A stretch of DNA of 26,350 nt from Ruminococcus sp. UBA4385 (GTDB lineage Bacteria; Bacillota_A; Clostridia; Oscillospirales; Ruminococcaceae), in assembly GCA_002391065.1 (NCBI GenBank), contig DGRP01000067.1:1-26350 (forward strand), given 5' to 3'. Made by a program: the position numbers and the translations under genes. Positions 1 through 8,417 of the stretch are shown piece after piece. Within the stretch, counting starts at the first letter, position 1, and each line of letters starts with the position of its first letter. A model generated the notes under the pieces. The model saw only the letters and a program-made list of their open reading frames with translations, made no database searches and was not told the DNA's origin.

Positions 1-20
1 AAAACTGAGCATATATAAAC

Positions 21-58
21 AAAAACCCTTGGAATCAACTTCCAAAGGGTTTCTTTTT
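21..58. terminator. Bidirectional intrinsic terminator
   Basis: An inverted repeat pairs 23-34 with 40-52 around a 5-base loop, with one bulged base. T-rich tracts flank it on both strands: TTTCTTTTT on the plus side and TTTTTGTTT on the minus side. On the minus strand it lies just past the tRNA-Phe 3' end and should end the tRNA transcript. On the plus strand it could end a gene to the left of the window. Confidence 0.8.
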
Positions 59-61
59 AAG

Positions 62-137
<76 letters not shown>

Positions 138-140
138 ATG

Positions 141-217
<77 letters not shown>

Positions 218-239
218 ATGTTCTCTTTAGTACTAAATA

Positions 240-268
240 ATTATATCACAAAAACATTGCGCTGTCAA
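240..268 (-). promoter_or_regulatory. Sigma-A promoter of the tRNA pair
   Basis: On the minus strand the -35 box is TTGACA (263-268) and the -10 box is TATAAT (240-245), with a 17-bp spacer. Both boxes match consensus exactly. The -10 box lies 22 bases upstream of the initiator tRNA. This fits a strongly expressed stable-RNA operon. Confidence 0.92.
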
Positions 269-409
269 GTATCTTTTTCCTTTTCATTAGCTATGTCATA
301 TTATATTCGCAATCTTTGAACTTTATTCAGCGTTTTTAACAAATATTCTGTCGGAGTTTTTTTCTATATGTTGCGATACGGTTAAATTTTATTTATTCTC
401 AAAAGCCCC

Positions 410-438
410 TTGACAAAACGCTTTGAAAGGTATATAAT
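410..438 (+). promoter_or_regulatory. Sigma-A promoter of the symporter gene
   Basis: TTGACA (410-415) and TATAAT (433-438) are separated by 17 bp, a full consensus match. The leader to the start codon is about 65 bases. It includes a weak AT-rich hairpin (about 447-466), but no riboswitch could be recognised. Confidence 0.9.
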
Positions 439-511
439 AATAAAGTGCTTTATTAAGTAAAAGCATAAAAGCGCAAAAGCGTTAAAGTATTGAATTGAGG
501 AAGTGTTTTGT

Positions 512-2062
512 TTGACAGCTAGGTGGATCATACTCGTTGTCTATCTCGTTCTGATGATAGCGATCGGAGTATATTACAAGAAGAAAACGGAAAGCGTTAA
601 TGACTTCGTTCTCGGAGGCAGAACGCTCGGACCTTGGTTTACGGCATTTGCTTACGGAACATCGTATTTTTCGGCAGTTATTTTTGTAGGCTATGCGGGC
701 AAGTTCGGCTGGTCATACGGTCTGGCATCTACATGGGTAGGTATAGGCAACTGTGTTATAGGCTCATGGCTTGCATGGAAGGTTCTGGGAAAAAGAACCC
801 GTATCATGACCAAGCACCTTGAGGCAAAAACTATGCCTGAGTTTTTTGAGAAGAGATTCAACAGCAAGCCCTTGAAGATAGCCTCAGCGCTGATAGTTTT
901 TGTGTTCCTTATTCCGTATACCGCATCGGTTTATAACGGCCTTTCAAGGCTTTTCGAGAAGAGCTTCCACATTGATTATTCTTACTGTATAATCGGAATG
1001 GCTGTGTTTACGGCTATCTATGTTATCCTCGGCGGATATAAGGCTACAGCCCTTAATGACTTTATTCAGGGACTTATAATGCTGTTTGGTATCGTTGCAA
1101 TAGTTGCTGCAGTTCTCAACCTTAACGGCGGTCTGTTTGACTCTATCGACAAGCTTGGCGAGGTTAAAGATGCAAAGGGCGATACAGGCATTTATAACAC
1201 TCTCTTCGGACCTGACCCGATTAACCTGCTTGGTGTGGTAATACTTACCTCGCTCGGTACATGGGGACTGCCTCAGATGGTGCAGAAGTTTTATGCTATC
1301 AAGGACGACAAGGCAGTTAAGACAGGAACAATCGTATCTACAGTGTTCGCACTTGTTGTTGCAGGCGGCTGCTATTTCCTTGGCGGTTTCGGAAGGCTTT
1401 TTGCTGACCCCGTAGCCGAGACAGGTCTCCCTGAGGGCGGATCTGACGCTATCGTTCCTATTATGATGGATAAGCTCCCGAATGCGCTGTTCGGTCTTGT
1501 AATAGTTCTGGTGCTTTCAGCTTCGATGTCAACGCTCTCATCGCTCGTTCTGACATCAAGCTCGACCCTGACTATCGACCTTATCAAGCCTATGATGAAG
1601 GGCAAAATGGACGATAAGAAGGAGCTCTTTGTAATGAGGATATTTATTGCAGTATTCCTTGTGATTTCTGTAGCTATCGCACTTATCACGCTGCATAATC
1701 CTAACACTGTAATTTCGAGCCTTATGGGTATTTCATGGGGCGCACTTGCAGGAGCATTCTTGGCGCCGTTTATGTACGGCCTGTTCAAGAAGAAGGTCAC
1801 AAAGGCTGCGGTAGCTGCAAGCTTCATCTGCGGAGTTGGCATCACAGTAGTTCATATGTGTATCTACACCTTGAAGCTTGTTCCCGATGCACCTGTTACA
1901 CTCGGCAAGCTCAGCCTTGCATCACCTGTTAATGCCGGAGCCTTCGCAATGCTGTTCGGCCTGATAGTAGTGCCGATAGTCAGTGCCCTCACCAAGCAGA
2001 GCGATGAGGACAAGGCTCTTACAGACGAGATATTCACCTGTTACGATAATCCCGATGCATGA
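512..2062 (+). CDS. Sodium:solute symporter (SSS/SLC5 family)
   Basis: A polytopic inner-membrane transporter of about 516 residues with roughly 13 hydrophobic segments, expected to couple solute uptake to sodium entry. Family marks are the N-terminal segment ending in YYKKKTES-DFVLGGR, and the SSS signature around GTWGLPQMVQKFYAIKDDKAVK in the middle, followed by a Ser/Thr-rich helix (SASMSTLSSLVLTSSS) typical of the sodium-site region. It most resembles the proline/pantothenate branch, but the substrate cannot be told from sequence. TTG at 512 is preferred because GAGGAAG ends 8 bases before it. A GTG at 503 in the same frame sits directly on that ribosome site and is less likely. The gene is monocistronic, with its own promoter and terminator. 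Confidence 0.9.
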   Translation: MTARWIILVVYLVLMIAIGVYYKKKTESVNDFVLGGRTLGPWFTAFAYGTSYFSAVIFVGYAGKFGWSYGLASTWVGIGNCVIGSWLAWKVLGKRTRIMTKHLEAKTMPEFFEKRFNSKPLKIASALIVFVFLIPYTASVYNGLSRLFEKSFHIDYSYCIIGMAVFTAIYVILGGYKATALNDFIQGLIMLFGIVAIVAAVLNLNGGLFDSIDKLGEVKDAKGDTGIYNTLFGPDPINLLGVVILTSLGTWGLPQMVQKFYAIKDDKAVKTGTIVSTVFALVVAGGCYFLGGFGRLFADPVAETGLPEGGSDAIVPIMMDKLPNALFGLVIVLVLSASMSTLSSLVLTSSSTLTIDLIKPMMKGKMDDKKELFVMRIFIAVFLVISVAIALITLHNPNTVISSLMGISWGALAGAFLAPFMYGLFKKKVTKAAVAASFICGVGITVVHMCIYTLKLVPDAPVTLGKLSLASPVNAGAFAMLFGLIVVPIVSALTKQSDEDKALTDEIFTCYDNPDA

Positions 2063-2076
2063 TCCAACCATAAAAG

Positions 2077-2112
2077 AAATCCCCCGACAGTGCTCCTGTT
2101 GGGGGATTTTTC
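2077..2112. terminator. Terminator of the symporter gene, also usable by the Nudix gene
   Basis: A 14-bp stem pairs 2077-2090 with 2096-2109 around the loop TGCTC, with one G-T wobble, and is followed by a T run on the plus strand. The minus-strand side also ends in TTTCTTTT, so the converging Nudix transcript could stop here too. Confidence 0.9.
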
Positions 2113-2123
2113 CGTTTGCGACG

Positions 2124-2531
2124 TTAATAAATAATGTACTTTTTTGCCTTGTTTACAATTGACTTGTCATTCTCATAAGACAAAACCTGACCCGCTCTTC
2201 CAATCTCGACCCACTTAATATCAGCGATCTCTTCTTCCTGAGGGGTGTAGTCAGTATTCTTGGCCTTGCCTATAAAATACACAACAACCTTCTGAGTATC
2301 CTTTCTGGGAGAGTATGTAACAAGCTCCCTGAAGGTTGTGTCAAGATTCACATCAATACCTGTTTCCTCCATTATCTCACGCTTGGCAGTCTCTTCCTCG
2401 GTCTCGTCACCCTCGACATGACCCTTCGGAAATGACCAGTGACCGCTGTTTATGTGCTTGATAAGGAGTATTTCAGTATTACCGTGATACTTTCTGTAAA
2501 CAATAGCGCCGCAGGATTTTTCATGCAGCAT
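2124..2531 (-). CDS. Nudix hydrolase, Ap4A hydrolase-like
   Basis: A 135-residue single-domain Nudix protein expected to cleave a nucleoside diphosphate linked to another group, using Mg2+. The Nudix box is complete and runs from G37 to G58: G37, E43, then REIMEETG at 51-58. The N-terminal pattern KSCGAIVYR, then ILLIKH and HWSFPKGHVE, is the arrangement in asymmetrical diadenosine-tetraphosphate hydrolases, so that substrate is likely but not proven. ATG at 2531 follows AAAGGAA at a normal distance. It is monocistronic and converges on the symporter gene. Confidence 0.9.
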   Translation of the reverse strand: MLHEKSCGAIVYRKYHGNTEILLIKHINSGHWSFPKGHVEGDETEEETAKREIMEETGIDVNLDTTFRELVTYSPRKDTQKVVVYFIGKAKNTDYTPQEEEIADIKWVEIGRAGQVLSYENDKSIVNKAKKYIIY

Positions 2532-2581
2532 ACAAATTCCTTTCCACGAGCTATTCGCCCGTTTACTCTTTCATTGTTCCT

Positions 2582-2610
2582 ATTATAACACAAAACCCTT
2601 TCTTTGTCTA
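2582..2610 (-). promoter_or_regulatory. Promoter of the Nudix gene
   Basis: On the minus strand TAGACA (2605-2610) and TATAAT (2582-2587) are separated by 17 bp. The -10 box is consensus and the -35 box has one mismatch. It lies about 50 bases upstream of the Nudix start codon. Confidence 0.75.
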
Positions 2611-2648
2611 TACCCTTTAATAAATATGTTACAATTTTGTGCAGTATG

Positions 2649-2679
2649 ACTAAAACAAAAACCGCCCCAGCGGAGCGGT
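2649..2679 (-). terminator. Second leftward terminator after the fatty acid operon
   Basis: On the minus strand ACCGCTCC (2672-2679) pairs with GGGGCGGT (2661-2668) around a 3-base loop, with one A-G mismatch, and is followed by TTTTTGTTTT. It lies about 125 bases beyond the first terminator that follows acpP, so it may serve read-through or a separate small transcript. Confidence 0.7.
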
Positions 2680-2750
2680 CCTTGTTATTTAAGGAAGGTT
2701 ATATGAAAAGGTGGTGTAGTCTTTTTTTATCGGGCTTTGTTTTGCCTTTC
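2650..2750 (-). ncRNA. Possible small RNA between tandem terminators
   Basis: On the minus strand a promoter-like pair, TTGCCA (2781-2786) and TATATA (2757-2762) with an 18-bp spacer, would start a transcript near 2750. That transcript would end about 100 bases later at the hairpin and T run of 2649-2679. No start codon with a ribosome site and no conserved protein is visible here. The pieces are individually weak, and an untranslated spacer is the plain alternative. Confidence 0.3.
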
Positions 2751-2804
2751 TGTCTATATATACGATAGAGAAAAGTGAAATGGCAACAGAAAAGAAAAAA
2801 ATAT

Positions 2805-2844
2805 TCAAAAAAAATAAGGACTGCACTCAAACAGAGCACAGTCC
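2805..2844 (-). terminator. Intrinsic terminator of the fatty acid operon, after acpP
   Basis: On the minus strand an 11-bp stem (2834-2844 with 2818-2828, including two G-T wobbles) has a 5-base loop. It is followed by TTATTTTTTTT. It begins 18 bases after the acpP stop codon. Confidence 0.88.
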
Positions 2845-2861
2845 CTCCAGTTATCGGGATA

Positions 2862-3095
2862 TTAGTCCTCAACCTTGCTTTCAATATACTTAACGATATC
2901 GCCTACAGTCTTGATGCCCTCAACGTCCTCGTCGGGGATCTCAACGTCAAAGTTCTCCTCGATGCTCATTACGAGATCGACTACGTCAAGAGAATCAGCT
3001 CCGAGATCCTCGGTAATGGAAGCCTCCATTGTTACCTGATCCTCATCACACTCGAGCTGATCAATGATGATCTCTTTTACCTTATCAAATACCAT
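2862..3095 (-). CDS. acpP: Acyl carrier protein
   Basis: A 77-residue acidic ACP that carries growing acyl chains on a 4'-phosphopantetheine arm in the cytosol. The attachment serine is S35 in the motif [14 protein letters not shown]. The ATG at 3095 is chosen because GGAGGG lies 8 bases before it and the product then begins MVFDKVKEI as in other ACPs. An upstream in-frame ATG at 3110 overlaps the ribosome site and has none of its own. It is the last gene of the fatty acid operon, 52 bases after accA. The gap holds a short hairpin and a T run that might tune its output. Confidence 0.96.
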   Translation of the reverse strand: MVFDKVKEIIIDQLECDEDQVTMEASITEDLGADSLDVVDLVMSIEENFDVEIPDEDVEGIKTVGDIVKYIESKVED

Positions 3096-3147
3096 TTGCT
3101 TTCCCTCCATTCTATAAAAAATGTGGCAGGTTACTGCTTTTGAGTGC

Positions 3148-3951
3148 TCATTCGGAGAACTCTCCTACAGTCCTAAACTTATTATAACGTTGATTTAGCA
3201 ATTCGTCAAGCCCTTTTTGCAATTTTCTTTCAAGAGCCTGAGAAATATACTCAGAAATATACTCTGCGGTCTGCTGAGCATCATTATGAGCTCCGCCCTC
3301 CGCTTCAGGAATGATATGGTCACAGACCTTCAGTTTAACGAGGTCCTCGGCTGTGATCTTCATTATATCACATGCTTCACGCTCTCTTGAGGGGTCTTTC
3401 CAGAGTATGCTTGCAAAGCCTCTCGGTGAAATAACCGAGTAAATAGCATTTTCTAGCATTGCGAGCTCATCGCAGACACCAAGCGCAAGCGCACCTCCTG
3501 AACCGCCCTCACCAAGTATTATCGAGATTATAGGCGTCTTTATCCTCATAAACTCCATAATATTTTTAGCGATAGCCTCTCCCTGACCGTGCTGTTCGGC
3601 ATCTATTCCGCAGAAAGCACCCGGAGTGTCAATAAAGCATATCACAGGTCTGTGGAACTTTTCGGCCTGTCTTGCAAGCCTCAGAGCCTTTCTGTAGCCC
3701 TCTGGATGGGGCATAGCGAAGTTGCACGCCTTGTTTTCATCAAGGTTTCTGCCCTTGACCTCAGCAATCACCGTTACGGGTGTACCCTTAAAATAGCCTA
3801 TACCGCCGAGGATAGCACCGTCATCACCGAAAAGCCTGTCTCCGTGAAGCTCATAGAAGTGGTCAAACAGCTGAGGGATATAATCCCTTATAGTAGGTCT
3901 GTCCTTGTGCCTTATGAGGTCAAGCCTCTGGCTGGCTGTCAGTACGTTCAT
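3148..3951 (-). CDS. accA: Acetyl-CoA carboxylase carboxyltransferase, alpha subunit
   Basis: A 267-residue carboxyltransferase alpha subunit. With AccD it moves the carboxyl group from biotin on AccB to acetyl-CoA, giving malonyl-CoA. Visible family segments are the N-terminal RPTIRDYI, the region [44 protein letters not shown], and the glycine-rich [12 protein letters not shown] oxyanion segment. It is shorter than the roughly 320-residue E. coli protein at the N terminus, as is common in several Firmicutes. The ATG lies 1 base after the accD stop, with GGGGG upstream inside accD, so the two are translationally coupled, which suits a 1:1 complex. Confidence 0.96.
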   Translation of the reverse strand: MNVLTASQRLDLIRHKDRPTIRDYIPQLFDHFYELHGDRLFGDDGAILGGIGYFKGTPVTVIAEVKGRNLDENKACNFAMPHPEGYRKALRLARQAEKFHRPVICFIDTPGAFCGIDAEQHGQGEAIAKNIMEFMRIKTPIISIILGEGGSGGALALGVCDELAMLENAIYSVISPRGFASILWKDPSREREACDIMKITAEDLVKLKVCDHIIPEAEGGAHNDAQQTAEYISEYISQALERKLQKGLDELLNQRYNKFRTVGEFSE

Positions 3952-3952
3952 A

Positions 3953-4825
3953 TCACTCAGCCCCCTTTACAGAAAGCCTGTGTATCTTCAGCAAATGCGA
4001 GAGCACACGCCTCATTCTCTTTCTTTCGACTATCATATCAACAAAGCCGTTTTCAAGCATAAACTCAGCCGACTGGAAATCATCGGGGAGCTTCTGCTTT
4101 ATAGTGCCTTCAATAACACGTCTTCCTGCGAACCCTATAAGCACCTTCGGCTCGGCAATGATAATATCTCCAAGAGATGCAAACGAAGCCGTAACACCGC
4201 CTGTGGTCGGGTCAGTCATAACAACAAGGTATAGAAGCCCTGCCTCGCTGTGCTTAGCGACAGCACCGCTTGTCTTAGCCATCTGCATAAGGGAAACTAT
4301 GCCCTCCTGCATACGAGCTCCTCCCGAAGCCGTGAAGGCCACAACAGGAAGCCTGTGCTCGGTAGCATACTCTATCGCTCTGGTTATCTTCTCTCCGACA
4401 ACGCTTCCCATAGAAGCCATCATAAAGTTAGAATCCATCACGATTATTATAGTTTCCTCGCCCCTGATCTTAGCCTTTCCTGTAAGAACGGCATCATTAA
4501 GACCTGTCTTTTCACGCATTTCCAGCTGTTTTTTATTGTAATCGGGGAAGTCTATGGGGTTCTTTGATAGCATACCTGCATCGAACTCCTCAAAGCTTCC
4601 TTTATCGACCGTAATCTCCAGGCGTTCTCTTGCAGACAGTCTCGAATGGTAGTTGCATTCAGGACAAACCTTTCCTGCCTTAGTGAACTCCTCCATAAAG
4701 GTGACGCTTCGGCATCTGGGGCATTTGAAAAGAAGCCCTTTTGGGATATCGGTCTTTTTCTTGTCATCTTCTGTCTTGTCGCCGTTGAATCTAACCTTGA
4801 CAACAGAAAACAGATCCTCGAGCAT
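3953..4825 (-). CDS. accD: Acetyl-CoA carboxylase carboxyltransferase, beta subunit
   Basis: A 290-residue beta subunit of the acetyl-CoA carboxylase carboxyltransferase. A four-cysteine zinc ribbon is visible at C35-x2-C38 and C54-x2-C57. The crotonase-like core follows, with FTASGGARMQEG, TDPTTGGVTASFA and IGFAGRRVIEGT. The start codon overlaps the accC stop as TGATG, so translation is likely coupled. It lies between accC and accA in the fatty acid operon. Confidence 0.97.
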   Translation of the reverse strand: MLEDLFSVVKVRFNGDKTEDDKKKTDIPKGLLFKCPRCRSVTFMEEFTKAGKVCPECNYHSRLSARERLEITVDKGSFEEFDAGMLSKNPIDFPDYNKKQLEMREKTGLNDAVLTGKAKIRGEETIIIVMDSNFMMASMGSVVGEKITRAIEYATEHRLPVVAFTASGGARMQEGIVSLMQMAKTSGAVAKHSEAGLLYLVVMTDPTTGGVTASFASLGDIIIAEPKVLIGFAGRRVIEGTIKQKLPDDFQSAEFMLENGFVDMIVERKRMRRVLSHLLKIHRLSVKGAE

Positions 4826-6195
4826 CAGCTCTTACTCCTCTCGTCTTTTAATAAATCGACTCGGTTAAGGAAACCGTTGTCGTAATTACCGTCAAGGAAT
4901 TCCTGACATCTTATCAGCTTTAACTGAAAATCAACATTAGTAGCCACACCGTCCACGATAAATTCAGACAGCGCCCAGGTCATCTTGGCAATAGCCTCAT
5001 CTCTGTTCTTGCCGTGAACGATCAGCTTAGCTATCATTGAATCATACTGCGGCGGTATCTCATAGCCCTGATAAACAGCCGTATCGACTCTTATTCCGGG
5101 CCCCCCGGGGATAAAGAGCGAGCGTATCACTCCGGGCGAGGGTCTGAAATCAAGCAGGGGATTTTCGGCATTGATACGGCATTCTATTGAGTGACCGCTG
5201 AGCTTTACGTCCTCCTGTTTTATCGACAGGTGCTCTCCCGAGGCGATAAGAAGCTGCTGCTTTACAAGGTCAATGCCTGTGACGGCCTCAGTTATAGGGT
5301 GCTCAACCTGAATACGGGTGTTCATCTCCATAAAGTAGAAGTCACCGTTCTTATCCACAAGAAACTCTATCGTACCTGCATTTCTGTAGCCGCAGACTCT
5401 TGCGGCACGGCAGGCAGCCTCGCCCATTTTGCGTCTTAGCTCGTCTGTCATAAAGCTTGCAGGGGAGGGTGCTTCCTCAAGCACCTTCTGGTTTCTTCTC
5501 TGCATTGAGCAGTCACGCTCACCGAGCCAGATAACATCGCCATAGTTGTCAGCAAGTATCTGTATTTCGATGTGCTTTGGGTTCTCGATGAACTTCTCCA
5601 TGTATATCTGGTCATTTCCGAAGCAGGCAAGTGCTTCCTGCTTGGCAGCCTTCATCATGGGCTCAAGCTCGTCATCATTGTGAACAGCTCTGATACCTCT
5701 TCCGCCGCCGCCTGCTGATGCCTTTATAAGCACAGGGAAGCCAAGGTCACGGGCGAGAGTGTGTGCCGCATGAACATTGGCAATAGCACCGTCCGAGCCC
5801 ATAATAACAGGCACACCTGCTTCCTTCATGCTCTCCTTAGCCTGAGCCTTGTCGCCCAGCATTTCAATTGAAGTCGCACGAGGTCCTATGAAAACTATTC
5901 CGCATTTTTCGCACATTCTGGCAAACTCGGGGTTCTCGGACAGAAATCCGAAGCCCGGGTGAATAGCCTCGGCACCTGTTATTTCGCAGGCAGAGATCAG
6001 CGCCCTTACATTCAGGTAGCTGTCCTTGCTGGGAGCAGGCCCTATGCATACAGCCTCATCAGCTATCTGAGCGTGGAGAGCGTTCCTGTCAGCGGTAGAG
6101 TATACCGCTACGGTATGGATACCAAGCTCTCTGCAGGCTCTTATTATGCGAACTGCTATCTCGCCTCTGTTGGCGATAAGAACTTTCTTGAACAT
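4825..6195 (-). CDS. accC: Biotin carboxylase
   Basis: A 456-residue ATP-grasp enzyme that carboxylates the biotin of AccB using ATP and bicarbonate. It starts with the family's KVLIANRGEIAVRI. The ATP loop KASAGGGGRGI lies at about 158-168, the ATP-binding lysine is near K116, and the catalytic segment EMNTRIQVEHP runs from E290, giving E290, N292 and R294. The length matches the family. AAGGAGAA lies at normal distance before the ATG. It is 18 bases after fabZ and overlaps accD by one base. Confidence 0.97.
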   Translation of the reverse strand: MFKKVLIANRGEIAVRIIRACRELGIHTVAVYSTADRNALHAQIADEAVCIGPAPSKDSYLNVRALISACEITGAEAIHPGFGFLSENPEFARMCEKCGIVFIGPRATSIEMLGDKAQAKESMKEAGVPVIMGSDGAIANVHAAHTLARDLGFPVLIKASAGGGGRGIRAVHNDDELEPMMKAAKQEALACFGNDQIYMEKFIENPKHIEIQILADNYGDVIWLGERDCSMQRRNQKVLEEAPSPASFMTDELRRKMGEAACRAARVCGYRNAGTIEFLVDKNGDFYFMEMNTRIQVEHPITEAVTGIDLVKQQLLIASGEHLSIKQEDVKLSGHSIECRINAENPLLDFRPSPGVIRSLFIPGGPGIRVDTAVYQGYEIPPQYDSMIAKLIVHGKNRDEAIAKMTWALSEFIVDGVATNVDFQLKLIRCQEFLDGNYDNGFLNRVDLLKDERSKS

Positions 6196-6213
6196 CTTAT
6201 GTTCTCCTTGAAA

Positions 6214-6645
6214 TTACTTGATTGCGAAGGTGATCTCAGCCTTGACAGCCATCTGACCGTCAACCGAGGCAACAGCCTTGCCGACACCGATAGGGCCTTT
6301 TACTTTGATTATCTCGACCTCGATATCGAGCTTATCTCCGGGTACTACCTGACGGCGGAACTTACAGTTGTTGATGCCGCCGAAGAAGCCTATCTTGCCC
6401 TTGTTCTCGGGCAGGGCGAGCAGTGCCACAGCACCTGCCTGAGCACACATCTCCACCATCAGCACACCGGGGGTAACAGGGTACTCTGGGAAGTGCCCCT
6501 TGAACCAGAAGTCGTCCTCCTTGATGTACTTGGTAGCCTTAACGCTCTTACCTACTTCAAGCTCGTTTATCTCATCTATCAGCAGAAACGGGTCCCTGTG
6601 AGGAATGACCTCCATTATCTGCTCTTTATTCATTATTACTGCCAT
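6214..6645 (-). CDS. fabZ: 3-hydroxyacyl-ACP dehydratase
   Basis: A 143-residue hot-dog-fold dehydratase that converts 3-hydroxyacyl-ACP to trans-2-enoyl-ACP. The catalytic motif FKGHFPEYPVTPGVLMVE gives H51 and E65. The start at 6645 follows TAGGAG, which overlaps the stop codon of accB, with a 7-base gap. A later in-frame ATG at 6633 lacks this spacing. No fabA or fabM is visible nearby, so any unsaturated fatty acid route must lie elsewhere. Confidence 0.96.
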   Translation of the reverse strand: MAVIMNKEQIMEVIPHRDPFLLIDEINELEVGKSVKATKYIKEDDFWFKGHFPEYPVTPGVLMVEMCAQAGAVALLALPENKGKIGFFGGINNCKFRRQVVPGDKLDIEVEIIKVKGPIGVGKAVASVDGQMAVKAEITFAIK

Positions 6646-6655
6646 AATTATGCTC

Positions 6656-7132
6656 CTATTCCAGTATCATTACTGTCTGATCGAACTCAACAGGGTCTCC
6701 GTTTGAAACGCAGATCTCCTTTACTATGCCGTCAAGCTCGCTCTGTACCTCGCTCATTACCTTCATAGATTCGATAATGAAGATAGTATCGCCCTTGTGG
6801 ATAGTGTCACCGACGCTTACAAAAGGCTTTGAATCCGGCGAGGGTGCCGAGTAAAATGTGCCGACTATCGGAGCCTTTACCTCCTTGCCCGAATGATCGG
6901 GAGCAGCCTCAGCAGGCTTTTCAGTGCTTGCAGCCTGCGGTACGGGAGCAAATGCCTGAGGCGGTATTGCAGGCATACCTATAGGGGGCGGAGGCGGCAG
7001 CTCCTTGCCCTTAATAGTAAGCTTTATGCCGTTTTCGCCTTCAACGGATATTTCAGAAAGCTCCTTGCCGTTTACGATATCGGCAAGCTTTTCTATGCTC
7101 TCAAAAGTAAAATCAAATCCAAGCTTAGACAT
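6656..7132 (-). CDS. accB: Biotin carboxyl carrier protein of acetyl-CoA carboxylase
   Basis: A 158-residue biotin carrier. An N-terminal helix region (1-45) is followed by a proline- and alanine-rich flexible linker (about 46-80, with a run of prolines at 46-50). The C-terminal biotinyl domain carries the motif ESMKVM, with K124 as the biotin site. The residue after the lysine is V, where L, M or T is common, a conservative change. The ATG follows AAAGGAG. Its neighbours on both sides are genes of the same pathway. Confidence 0.96.
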   Translation of the reverse strand: MSKLGFDFTFESIEKLADIVNGKELSEISVEGENGIKLTIKGKELPPPPPIGMPAIPPQAFAPVPQAASTEKPAEAAPDHSGKEVKAPIVGTFYSAPSPDSKPFVSVGDTIHKGDTIFIIESMKVMSEVQSELDGIVKEICVSNGDPVEFDQTVMILE

Positions 7133-7150
7133 ATTTTTCTCCTTTAGTTT

Positions 7151-8386
7151 TTAGTCGCACTTCTTTATGCAGATAGTTGCGTTGTGTCCGCCGAAGCCCA
7201 GCGAGTTCGAGAGTGCAGCCTTGACTGTCATCTCACGGTTGGAATCGGTTGCATAATCGAGGTCGCACTCGGGATCGGGCGTTGTGTAATTTATAGTCTT
7301 GTGAACAAAGTCGTTCTTAACAGACAGTGCAGTAACTATAGCCTCAACAGCGCCTGCCGCACCGAGAAGATGTCCTATCATCGACTTTGTGGAGTTTACA
7401 ACAGTCTTTCTTGCAGCGTCCTCGCCGAGGGCTATCTTAATAGCGGTAGTCTCGTACTTGTCATTAAGACCTGTCGATGTGCCGTGAGCATTTATGTAGC
7501 TTACGTCCTCAGCAGTAAGGCCAGCCTCCTCGTAAGCATACTTCATAGCGTGAGCTGCAGCCTCTCCTGTGGGTGACGGGCTCGTCATGTGGTAAGCATC
7601 ACCTGTTGCGCCGTAGCCTGCTATCTCAGCGATGATATTAGCACCTCTTGCTTTTGCGTGCTCATATTCCTCTAAGCAGAGCACTCCTGCGCCCTCACCG
7701 AGGACAAAGCCCTGACGGTTAAGGTCAAACGGAGTTGAAGCCTTATCAAGCTCCTCTGCACGGGAAAGAGCCTTCATGTTGCAGAAGCCGCTTAGTGCAA
7801 AACGTGAAATGCAGGATTCGGTACCGCCGCAGAGAGCCACATCAAGGTAGCCGTCCTTGATCTTTCTGAAAGCCTCACCGATAGCGTGAGTACCCGAAGA
7901 GCAGGCTGTAGTTGTACAGAAGTTATCGCCCTTGAAGCCTGTCTTCATAGCGACTGTTCCTGCCGCCATATTTCCTATCATCATAGGGATAAAGAAAACA
8001 GACACCTTATCCTTCTTCTCGGTAAATTTTGTGACCTCAGCCTCGGTAAGGTTCAGACCTCCGATGCCGACACCAATGATAACGCCTTTTCTGAACGGGT
8101 CGATGTCCTCGAATTTAGTGCCTGCCTGAGCCAGTGCCTGCTTAGCAGAGCACACCGCAAACTGAGTGAAGCGGTCCATTCTCTTGGCTTCCTTCTTGTC
8201 TATCCATTCAGAACTGTCGAAGTCCTTGACAGCACCTACAATTTTAACAGGGAAGTCCGAAGCATCGAACTGGTCTATGAAAGACAGACCGTTCTTATTT
8301 GCTTTCAGATTATCCCAGAACTCATTAACATTCTTTCCGAGAGGGTTTACAGTACCCATTCCTGTGATTACAACTCTTCTGCTCAT
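7151..8386 (-). CDS. fabF: 3-oxoacyl-ACP synthase II (beta-ketoacyl-ACP synthase)
   Basis: A 411-residue condensing enzyme that elongates acyl-ACP with malonyl-ACP. The Cys-His-His triad is complete: C162 in TTACSSG, H301 in NAHGTST and H339 in KSMIGHLLGA, with K334 just before the last. It begins RRVVITGMGTVNPLG and has the usual length. AAAGGAG precedes the ATG by 9 bases. It is separated from fabG by a 178-base spacer holding a GC-rich repeat-like segment, the longest gap in the operon. Confidence 0.97.
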   Translation of the reverse strand: MSRRVVITGMGTVNPLGKNVNEFWDNLKANKNGLSFIDQFDASDFPVKIVGAVKDFDSSEWIDKKEAKRMDRFTQFAVCSAKQALAQAGTKFEDIDPFRKGVIIGVGIGGLNLTEAEVTKFTEKKDKVSVFFIPMMIGNMAAGTVAMKTGFKGDNFCTTTACSSGTHAIGEAFRKIKDGYLDVALCGGTESCISRFALSGFCNMKALSRAEELDKASTPFDLNRQGFVLGEGAGVLCLEEYEHAKARGANIIAEIAGYGATGDAYHMTSPSPTGEAAAHAMKYAYEEAGLTAEDVSYINAHGTSTGLNDKYETTAIKIALGEDAARKTVVNSTKSMIGHLLGAAGAVEAIVTALSVKNDFVHKTINYTTPDPECDLDYATDSNREMTVKAALSNSLGFGGHNATICIKKCD

Positions 8387-8417
8387 TGATTATTTCTCCT
8401 TTATTAGAGGTAAAAGG

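Noticed and set aside
439..511. A riboswitch in the leader of the symporter gene
   Set aside because: The leader is short and AT-rich with one weak hairpin. No conserved aptamer core could be recognised.
1372..1845. A 157-codon open frame on the minus strand inside the symporter gene
   Set aside because: It lies wholly within a conserved transporter, and its product shows no family pattern.
5959..6768. A 269-codon open frame on the plus strand across accC, fabZ and accB
   Set aside because: It spans three well-supported genes on the other strand, has no recognisable domain and no ribosome site.
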